Of a DNA stretch of 20,992 bases, positions 7,154 through 13,826 are shown piece by piece (position 1 is the first letter of the stretch; every line of letters starts with the position of its first letter). The position numbers and the translations under genes were made by a program. This DNA is from RGIG1959 sp964564305 (GTDB lineage Bacteria > Bacillota > Clostridia > Oscillospirales > Acutalibacteraceae). The notes under the pieces are model-generated. The model did no database searches. It was not told the origin of the DNA and was given only the letters and a program-made list of their open reading frames with translations. The stretch is taken from contig CAZMAM010000026.1 in the NCBI GenBank assembly GCA_964564305.1, positions 1 to 20,992 of the forward strand. Reading direction: 5' to 3'.

Positions 7154-8361
7154 ATCCCTTCCTGCACCGGCTGCACCAATTTCGTCGGCTGCTCAGCCGA
7201 ATCCTGCTTCGATTTCTTTTCCCGGCGCTGTTTGGAAATGGCCAGCATGATGCCCATTTGCGCCATCAGCATCACCAAGGAACTTCCGCCGTAACTGAAA
7301 AACGGAAGGCTGATACCGGTATTCGGCAGTAAATTGGTGACGACCGCCACATTGATGACCACCTGAACCGCAATCTGAGAAGTGAGTCCGATGGCCATTA
7401 AAAATCCGAATTTATCCGGTGCACGCATTGCAATAACAAATCCCCGCCACACCAGCGCGGCAAAGAGCAAAAGAATCAGCACCGCGCCGACAAATCCCAG
7501 TTCCTCACACACAATGGAAAAAACAAAATCGTTTTGCGGTTCCGGCAAAAACAGATGCTTTTCAAAGGAATTGCCGAAGCCCTTGCCCATAATACCGCCG
7601 GAGCCTATCGCATAAAGCGATTGCATGGTCTGCCACGCCGCGTCGCGATCCTGCGCGTAAACCTCTTCCAAGTTCAGCCAGACCTGCACGCGGTCCTGTT
7701 CGTATCCCAGTTGAAACACCATCACGTACACGCCAATCAGTCCCAAAATGATGGTTCCGATCAGGTATACGGGCCGGGTTCCGCCCACAAACATCATAAT
7801 GCAGCCGATGGCGAAAATCAAAATGGTTCCGGACAAATGCGGCTCCCGCAAAATCAGTGCGCAAAATACGGCGAGAATCAGGATAAAGGGCAAAAAGCCC
7901 TTTTTAAAGGTTTTCATTTCGCGATAATTGAGCGATATGATGTGCGCAAAAAGCACAATCAAGGCAAATTTGGCCAGCTCGGACGGCTGAAACTGCCCCA
8001 CAAACGGAAGCGGAATCCATCGGTGAATGCCGATACTCGAGGGTATAAACAGCACCACAACCAGCAGAATCAGCGAAATCCCCGTCACGGGCAGCGCAAG
8101 CCTATGCCAAATGCGGTAATTCACAAACGAAAGAACCGTCATCGCCACAAGCCCGATAACAGCAAACACCAACTGTTTTTTTATAAAAAAGTAACTGTCT
8201 TTTTGATAATAATACGCATTGGCGAAGCCCGCCGAAAACATACAGGCAAGGCCGATCACCACCAGCAGCAGAAGAATCACCAAAAACGGCAGATCCACTT
8301 TGCCCGCCGCATGAAACAGGCGGGTTTTCTCCGGATTTTTTTGGCGATCCTTTGCGGCCAT
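7150..8361 (-). CDS. ftsW: Lipid II polymerase FtsW (SEDS family)
   Basis: FtsW is the SEDS-family peptidoglycan glycosyltransferase that works with the class B PBP at the septum. The product (403 residues from this ATG) is a polytopic membrane protein starting its first helix at about residue 23. Family signatures include MFSAGFANAYYY after helix 1, GQFQPSELAKFALI, PEPQNDFVFSIVCEELGF and NLLPNTGISLPFFSYGGSSL near the end. The reading frame is open for 48 more codons upstream to a GTG at 8505, but that start has no clear ribosome binding site, while GGGAAG lies upstream of this ATG, though rather far (about 12 bases). Family members generally start close to the first helix. It overlaps murG and follows the SGNH gene after 165 bases. 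Confidence 0.94.
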   Translation of the reverse strand: MAAKDRQKNPEKTRLFHAAGKVDLPFLVILLLLVVIGLACMFSAGFANAYYYQKDSYFFIKKQLVFAVIGLVAMTVLSFVNYRIWHRLALPVTGISLILLVVVLFIPSSIGIHRWIPLPFVGQFQPSELAKFALIVLFAHIISLNYREMKTFKKGFLPFILILAVFCALILREPHLSGTILIFAIGCIMMFVGGTRPVYLIGTIILGLIGVYVMVFQLGYEQDRVQVWLNLEEVYAQDRDAAWQTMQSLYAIGSGGIMGKGFGNSFEKHLFLPEPQNDFVFSIVCEELGFVGAVLILLLFAALVWRGFVIAMRAPDKFGFLMAIGLTSQIAVQVVINVAVVTNLLPNTGISLPFFSYGGSSLVMLMAQMGIMLAISKQRREKKSKQDSAEQPTKLVQPVQEGM

Positions 8362-8526
8362 TTTTCTTTTTCTTCCCTTCGTATTTGGTCTTCCGGTCGT
8401 TTTGCAGCCGTTTTGCAGTCGCTGTGCGATATCCGCATCGGCGGTTTCGTCTTTGGCCCGGACAAAAATGATGTCATTCAGCCTGAGGCCGTCGGCGAAA
8501 ATCACCTCGCAAAATCCGCCGTCCGA

Positions 8527-9600
8527 TTACCCTGCCGTATGCAAGGCCTGCTTCAGATAAGTCACCCATTGGGCACATGCGGAATAAGTTAAATGAATAC
8601 CCATCGCCTTCGGATCGCTGCAATAAGACGGGATAAGGTTCCCCGCCTCGTTCTTCAGCACGGACGCCACATCCAGATAAACAAAGCCCATTTCGGCGCA
8701 CACTTCCCGCAACCGGCCGTTGAACTTGGTGATGGATGCGTTGTTCAGCGTTTCACGCTGCATGTTTTCCAGCATCGGCGTCACCGACTGAATGTAAATT
8801 TGTACCCCAGGGCTTTTTTCCCGGATTCTGCCGATAAGGGTTTTCATATGCGTAATGGAACTTTCAACTCCGTAAATGCCGACATCGTTCATCCCCAGCA
8901 TAATCAAAACTTTCTTCGCGCCGATTTTTTTTACGCCTTCGTCTACCGTGATTTTTTGGCCCTCATACGTCGGGTGAACATTTCCTTTTTGGTTCAAATC
9001 CCACAGCGCGTTTGCGTAACTCAAACTGCCCTGACACAGGAAATTGGCGTTGCCCAGCGACCCGTTATCGGCGTAGTAAGACAGCATAACCGATATGCTG
9101 TCTCCAACAAACACCGCATCGTTAAACCACTCGGCTCCCTGATCGGCGGGAACCGTGGGCTCGGTTACGGAAGCAGAAGCGGACGCCGCGGTGGTTTCGG
9201 AGGATTCGGTCGAAGTGGCAGACGTAGGGGGGACGGATTCACCGCTGCTCGGCACGGGAGGAATATCATCGACCGGGCGGTGATCGACAATAATTTGATC
9301 GGATCGGTCTCCGTACAGCGATTCCAACGCGTGTGCCCCGAGGATAAACGGTTCACGCAGGGGGTATGTATCCGAATACCACTCGCTCACGCCCTGCGCA
9401 AAACTCCCGTCGATCAGCCCCGCAAAAGTAAACTTTGGAAATTCGGTCAGTTCGCGCTTTTCTATCTGCGAAATTTCAGGGCGCAAAAACCACATCAATC
9501 CGATAACGGCCAGCACACCCAACACCGCAAAAAACGCGGCGATTTTTACGCGGCGAACCGTTTTTAGTTTTTTGTTTTCGCCGTTACCGATTGTTTTCAT
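8527..9600 (-). CDS. Membrane-anchored SGNH/GDSL hydrolase with DHHW/AlgX-like N-terminus
   Basis: This looks like the extracellular partner of the adjacent MBOAT protein. The product (357 residues from this ATG) has a basic cytoplasmic end, one membrane helix at about 20-38, then a segment at about 40-105 like the start of DHHW/AlgJ-AlgX family proteins (IEKRELTEFPKF, EWYSDTYPLRE). A Pro/Ser/Thr-rich linker (about 115-155) precedes an SGNH fold: VGDS with S168, CQGSLSYANA as block II, GMND with N238 as block III, and H336 in MGIHLT. The position three before the His, usually Asp, is Met; D329 may serve instead. Such proteins typically move or remove acyl groups on glycans, but the substrate is unknown. 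Upstream GGAG motifs favour this ATG over one three codons earlier. Confidence 0.82.
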   Translation of the reverse strand: MKTIGNGENKKLKTVRRVKIAAFFAVLGVLAVIGLMWFLRPEISQIEKRELTEFPKFTFAGLIDGSFAQGVSEWYSDTYPLREPFILGAHALESLYGDRSDQIIVDHRPVDDIPPVPSSGESVPPTSATSTESSETTAASASASVTEPTVPADQGAEWFNDAVFVGDSISVMLSYYADNGSLGNANFLCQGSLSYANALWDLNQKGNVHPTYEGQKITVDEGVKKIGAKKVLIMLGMNDVGIYGVESSITHMKTLIGRIREKSPGVQIYIQSVTPMLENMQRETLNNASITKFNGRLREVCAEMGFVYLDVASVLKNEAGNLIPSYCSDPKAMGIHLTYSACAQWVTYLKQALHTAG

Positions 9601-9664
9601 TATCTCCATATCTCCGTTTCGGAAACGATGCCCGGAATGCCGAACCATTAAACACAGTGTTATT

Positions 9665-9845
9665 TAGGCAATACCGCATAAAGATTGTCGTGCGTAAAAC
9701 AAGGAGCGGATTTTTCGCCCGATGAAACAAAAACCGCTGGGAGACCTTTGTGTATTCGCGAGGATTTTTAGTTAAATTACGGGAAAGACGCCCGAAGACG
9801 GGCAGGCATTGCGCGGAAGCCGATCTATGTGCGATGCTGCCTTTA
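9665..9845 (-). repeat. MITE-like element, copy C (181 bp)
   Basis: This is copy A in inverted orientation. One end reads TAGGCAATACCGCATAAAG, the other, read inward, TAAAGGCAGCATCGCACATAG. A 39-bp core (9744-9782) is identical to the reverse complement of 254-292, and the arms contain matching AAAAATCCGCTCCTTG and CGACAATCTTT segments. TA is present at both tips. It fills most of the gap between the MBOAT gene and the SGNH gene, and its last bases form the MBOAT stop codon TAA. Confidence 0.75.
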
Positions 9846-11273
9846 GAACGTCCAGTAAATGAACGGATTGTAGCTGTTGCCCGTCAGCACCATTGCAGAC
9901 AAAATCAAAAACAGAACGGGCTGAACCACATCTACCGTCGCATACGCCGCCAATGCCGCCGTATGATCGGTGCTGCGGTGCCTCAGCCACTGTTTTAAAT
10001 GCTTGGCAATCGGCGTACAAGCCAATACGGCCACCGCCAGCAATACCCAGTTTGATTGAAAAGTCAGCGCGGAAACCGCGTTGCCCGCCGGATTGCCGTT
10101 TAAGCCAAATAAGCCTTTAAACACCGTCCAGAGCGCGGAAAGATCCTCAAACCGGAAAATAATCCAGCAGAAATAGACGATAACCAATAACCCGAGATGC
10201 CTGAAAATCTTGGGAATTTTTTGAAGCCGCTCTGCCGTGAGCAACTTTTCCGCCACCAAAAACACAAAGAAATACAAGCCCCAGATGACGTAATTCCAAG
10301 ATGCGCCGTGCCAAAACCCGGTCAGAAGCCAAACCACAAAGAGATTGAAGATCTGCCTTGGCAATCCTCTGCGGTTCCCGCCCAGGGGAATATAGACATA
10401 ATCCCGGAAAAAGCTGCTCAAGGTCATGTGCCAGCACCGCCAAAAATCGGTAACCGAATGCGCAAGATACGGGTAACGGAAATTTTCCGGATAGAAAAAT
10501 CCGCACATCAGCCCCATACCGACCGCCATATCGGAATACGCCGAAAAATCAAGGTATATCTGCAGCATATAAGCAAGGCCGGAAAGCCATAGACCGGCGG
10601 CGGGCTGCCCGGCCAAAGCGGAAGCATCTCCGGAAAAGAACGCGTCCGCCACCAGCGCGCAGGCGTTCGCCAAAATCGCTTTTTTGGCCAGCCCAACCGT
10701 AAAGCGGCTAATGCCGTTGGACATCATTTTTGTGGTGACCGTGCGCTTTTGCAGCTCCTGAAATAAATCGCTGTAACGCACGATCGGGCCCGCCACACAT
10801 TGATGAAACAGGCTGGCGTACAGCAGCAGCATCCAGTATTTTTGCTGAGCATCCACTTCGGAACGGTACACATCCACGACATAGGAAATCAGCTGGAACG
10901 TGTAAAAGGATATGCCCAGCGGCAAAACGATTTCCGGAATTATTTCGGGCACGCCGGTTATCAGCCGGAAATTTTCCAAGAAGAACCCGAGATACTTAAA
11001 CACACACAGCAACGAGAGCTGAATGGCGATGCAGGCAATCAAAAGCCGGCGCCGGACTTTCCCTTTACGGTTTTCTATCATCCGGGCAAACACCCAGCAT
11101 ACCAGCACTTCAAACAACAAAATCGCCGTAAAACCGAACGACGCCCAGCTGTAAAAAATCAGCGAAGCAACCAACAGACAAATATTTTTGGCTCTGATGC
11201 TCTTGAGCGATCCGTGAATCACAATCACCGCGGCAAAGAATAAAAACACAAAAATCATGCTGGAGAAAACCAA
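9843..11273 (-). CDS. MBOAT family O-acyltransferase, AlgI-like
   Basis: Membrane-bound O-acyltransferases of the AlgI/PatA/DltB group pass an acyl group (usually acetyl) from the cytosol to an envelope acceptor outside. The 476-residue product is polytopic and has the diagnostic segments: GISFYTFQLISYVVDVYR, DFSAYSDMAVGMG, DFWRCWHMTLSSFFRDYVY with H282, IPLGGNRRG, and TGFWHGASWNYVIWG with the invariant H322. The C-terminus NPFIYWTF resembles the native FIYFQF-type ending of AlgI, so the protein is complete. The start is TTG, chosen because a perfect AAGGAGGTG lies seven bases upstream; the first ATG, five codons in, is too distant. It follows mraY after 27 bases and precedes the SGNH gene, its probable partner. 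The acceptor (peptidoglycan, teichoic acid or polysaccharide) cannot be told. Confidence 0.9.
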   Translation of the reverse strand: MVFSSMIFVFLFFAAVIVIHGSLKSIRAKNICLLVASLIFYSWASFGFTAILLFEVLVCWVFARMIENRKGKVRRRLLIACIAIQLSLLCVFKYLGFFLENFRLITGVPEIIPEIVLPLGISFYTFQLISYVVDVYRSEVDAQQKYWMLLLYASLFHQCVAGPIVRYSDLFQELQKRTVTTKMMSNGISRFTVGLAKKAILANACALVADAFFSGDASALAGQPAAGLWLSGLAYMLQIYLDFSAYSDMAVGMGLMCGFFYPENFRYPYLAHSVTDFWRCWHMTLSSFFRDYVYIPLGGNRRGLPRQIFNLFVVWLLTGFWHGASWNYVIWGLYFFVFLVAEKLLTAERLQKIPKIFRHLGLLVIVYFCWIIFRFEDLSALWTVFKGLFGLNGNPAGNAVSALTFQSNWVLLAVAVLACTPIAKHLKQWLRHRSTDHTAALAAYATVDVVQPVLFLILSAMVLTGNSYNPFIYWTF

Positions 11274-11280
11274 GGGAATT

Positions 11281-11289
11281 CACCTCCTT
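11281..11289 (-). promoter_or_regulatory. Ribosome binding site fixing the TTG start of the MBOAT gene
   Basis: The minus strand reads AAGGAGGTG, nearly full complementarity to the 16S rRNA tail, followed by seven bases and TTG at 11271-11273. The nearest ATG in frame would be 22 bases away. Confidence 0.8.
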
Positions 11290-11300
11290 GCCTTTGCGCA

Positions 11301-12320
11301 TCAGAGCAATATCAAGCCCACGCCACCAAAGGCAGCGGTAACCACACTGAAAACAACGACTATTTTGTTTTCGCTCCAGCCGCATAATTCCAAATGATGA
11401 TGAAGCGGGCTCATCTTGAATAAGCGCTTGCCGTGCGTGATTTTAAAATACGTCACCTGCAAAATGACCGAAACAGTTTCCATCACATAGACAATGCCCA
11501 CCGCAAGCAACAGCGCGGGTTGACCGATGCCGAAAGCCAGCGCGGTGACGGCTCCGCCCAAAAACAACGAACCGGTATCGCCCATAAAGAGTTTGGCGGG
11601 GTGCAAATTCCACACCAGAAAACCAGCGATTGCGCCCGCCAGAGCCGCCGCAAACAGGCTTTGCCCGAAATGCCCAGTGGCAATCGCGGCAACCGTCAGC
11701 CCGACGCAGGCCACGCCCGTCACCGAGCCGCACAGACCGTCCACCCCATCGGTGAGATTAACAGCGTTCGGAAACCCGACCGCGAAGAAAATACACAGAG
11801 GCAGGTACCAAAAACCCAAATCCACCTGCCCGATAAACGGAAAATTCACCCGGGCGCCGTCCCCGAGCAAAAGCATCGCACAGGCGTAACCGCCGGCGGC
11901 AATTACCTGAAGAATAATTTTCTGCAGCGGGGTCAGCCCGAGATTTCGGTGGCGCGCCGTTTTAATACTGTCGTCCGCAAACCCGATAAGTCCGCAGGCA
12001 AACGTAAAGCACAACCCGGCAATCAGCCTTGCCCGCTCGGCAGGGATTACGCCGCTCAGCGGCTGATATGGAAGCCAGAATTCACAGACCACCAGCGCCA
12101 AAATAAGCGCCGCCGACATTCCGGCAATAAAGAGGACGCCACCCATGGTGGGCGTTCCCTGTTTTTTTCTATGCCATTTGGGACCTTCTTCCCGAATGGT
12201 TTGTTCCAGCCCCATCCGTTTCAAAGCGGGCAAAACAACTTTTCCCAGAAGCGCCGCCAGCACAAAACCGACCAGCGCGGTGCCGGCGCACACCACGAGA
12301 CGCATCGCGGGATCACTCAT
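11301..12320 (-). CDS. mraY: Phospho-MurNAc-pentapeptide transferase MraY
   Basis: MraY makes lipid I from UDP-MurNAc-pentapeptide and undecaprenyl phosphate in the membrane. The 339-residue product has the usual ten-helix length and the family signatures: KKQGTPTMGG at 52-61, GFADDSIK at 113-120 with the Asp pair D116/D117, NLTDGVDGL at 188-196, FMGDTGSL near 245-252 and SPLHHHLELCGW at 304-315. The ATG overlaps the end of murE by eight bases; another ATG five codons later is possible. The gene therefore should be translated together with murE. murD, which often follows mraY, is replaced here by an MBOAT gene. Confidence 0.96.
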   Translation of the reverse strand: MSDPAMRLVVCAGTALVGFVLAALLGKVVLPALKRMGLEQTIREEGPKWHRKKQGTPTMGGVLFIAGMSAALILALVVCEFWLPYQPLSGVIPAERARLIAGLCFTFACGLIGFADDSIKTARHRNLGLTPLQKIILQVIAAGGYACAMLLLGDGARVNFPFIGQVDLGFWYLPLCIFFAVGFPNAVNLTDGVDGLCGSVTGVACVGLTVAAIATGHFGQSLFAAALAGAIAGFLVWNLHPAKLFMGDTGSLFLGGAVTALAFGIGQPALLLAVGIVYVMETVSVILQVTYFKITHGKRLFKMSPLHHHLELCGWSENKIVVVFSVVTAAFGGVGLILL

Positions 12321-13773
12321 GGCCTTGCTCCCGCAGCGCGTCGGCGATGACCTCGCGCTCATCAAAATGAATGACCCCGCTCGGGAGGATTTGATATGTT
12401 TCGTGCCCTTTGCCCGCCAGCAAAACGGTATCCGACGGCCGGGCAACCGAAAGCGCGTACCGAATCGCCTCGGCCCGATTTTCCACCACCGTATACGGGC
12501 AGGACGGCGGAAACCCCGGCAAAATATCCCGGATAATGGCCGAAGGCTGTTCGGTGCGGGGATTATCGGAAGTGACAATCACCAAATCCGCATATTTTGC
12601 GGCAATCTCCGCCATAATCGGGCGTTTGGCGGTATCACGATCCCCGCCGCACCCGAACAGAACAATCAGTCGCCCCTGCGCGCAGTCTTTTAAGGTTTTG
12701 CAAATATTTTCCAGCCCATCGGGCGTGTGCGCATAATCGATGACCACTGTATATGGCCTGTCGACGGGGACCACTTCCGCCCGGCCCTTCACGCCGCGAC
12801 AGGCGCATAAAGCCGGAATAATCCGTTCCATGCCCACCCCGACGGCGTTTGCCGCAGCGGCGGCGCCAAGCGCGTTATATACCGTAAAACGACCGGGTAT
12901 CGCCATTTGCACCGGGTATGTTTCGCCCTGCGCGCATACCGTAAACGAAACGCCGCCCGCCTGTGTCTGAATATCGCGCGCCGTAAAATCCGCCCGGCTG
13001 TCTTTGCTTTCTCCGGCGGAAAAGGTCACCGTCTTCCCGCCGAATTCTTCCAACATCACGGGAGCCCACGGATCGTCCGCATTCACTACGGCAATTTTAG
13101 CCAAAGCAAACAGCCGACGTTTTGCCTGCGCGTACCGCTGCATGGTTTTATGATAATCCAAATGATCCTGTGTGAGATTGGTAAATACCGCCGCGTCAAA
13201 CGCACAGCCCGCCACTCGGTCCTGATCCAGCGCGTGCGAAGAAACTTCCATCACCGCGTGGGTGCAGCCTTCGTGAACCATCAGAGAAAGCATGCTTTGC
13301 AAATCATACGGATCCGGAGTGGTGTGACCGGAGGGCAGCACGCGATCGCCCACCATATTTTGTATGGTGCCGACGAGTCCGACTTTATACCCCGCCGTCT
13401 CCAAGATGTTCTTGAGCATATAAGTGGTGCTCGTTTTGCCGTTGGTACCGGTCACACCGATTAAATGCAGATGTTCCGCCGGCCTGCCAAACCAGTTGGC
13501 ACACATCTGCGCCCACGCCTTTCTGGTGGAGGGAACACAAAGTTCTCGGGAAAGGCCGAGCGGGCGCTGAGTCACCACCAATGCGGCACCGGTTTCCAAC
13601 GCCTCCGCGGCAAAGCGGTGACCGTCCACAGAAGTGCCGTCGATGCACACAAACACTTCCCCGGATTTTGCCCGGCGGGAATCACAGGTAAGCCCCTCCG
13701 CCGGCAGTGATGCGATACTTTTTTCAAGCGATTCTCTGCCGGGTATATCTTCCAAAAGATCCCAAATCGTCAT
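12313..13773 (-). CDS. murE: UDP-MurNAc-L-Ala-D-Glu:meso-DAP ligase MurE
   Basis: MurE adds the third stem-peptide residue to UDP-MurNAc-dipeptide in the cytosol. The product (486 residues from this ATG) has the Mur ligase three-domain order: an N-terminal UDP-binding domain with TCDSRRAKSGEVFVC, the ATP loop GVTGTNGKTST from 106, the central domain with EVSSHALDQDRV and FTNLTQDHLDYH, and the C-terminal domain with DYAHTPDGL, GCGGDRD and SDNPRTEQP. DNPR (403-406) is the signature for meso-diaminopimelate rather than lysine. The frame stays open 40 codons upstream, but that stretch overlaps the PBP gene end and lacks family similarity; GGGG lies before the chosen ATG. It overlaps mraY. Confidence 0.96.
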   Translation of the reverse strand: MTIWDLLEDIPGRESLEKSIASLPAEGLTCDSRRAKSGEVFVCIDGTSVDGHRFAAEALETGAALVVTQRPLGLSRELCVPSTRKAWAQMCANWFGRPAEHLHLIGVTGTNGKTSTTYMLKNILETAGYKVGLVGTIQNMVGDRVLPSGHTTPDPYDLQSMLSLMVHEGCTHAVMEVSSHALDQDRVAGCAFDAAVFTNLTQDHLDYHKTMQRYAQAKRRLFALAKIAVVNADDPWAPVMLEEFGGKTVTFSAGESKDSRADFTARDIQTQAGGVSFTVCAQGETYPVQMAIPGRFTVYNALGAAAAANAVGVGMERIIPALCACRGVKGRAEVVPVDRPYTVVIDYAHTPDGLENICKTLKDCAQGRLIVLFGCGGDRDTAKRPIMAEIAAKYADLVIVTSDNPRTEQPSAIIRDILPGFPPSCPYTVVENRAEAIRYALSVARPSDTVLLAGKGHETYQILPSGVIHFDEREVIADALREQGHE

Positions 13774-13826
13774 ACGCGTTTCCCCGTTTCTGCTGCGCGG
13801 TATCACGCTTACCGTGCGGTACCGTT

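Noticed and set aside
7534..9567. Long plus-strand open frames (7534-8592 and 8593-9567)
   Set aside because: They lie antisense to ftsW and the SGNH gene, have His/Arg/Gln-rich shadow composition and no family motifs or ribosome binding sites.
11433..12350. Long plus-strand open frame of about 305 codons
   Set aside because: It is the antisense of mraY with biased basic composition; the minus-strand gene has all family motifs.
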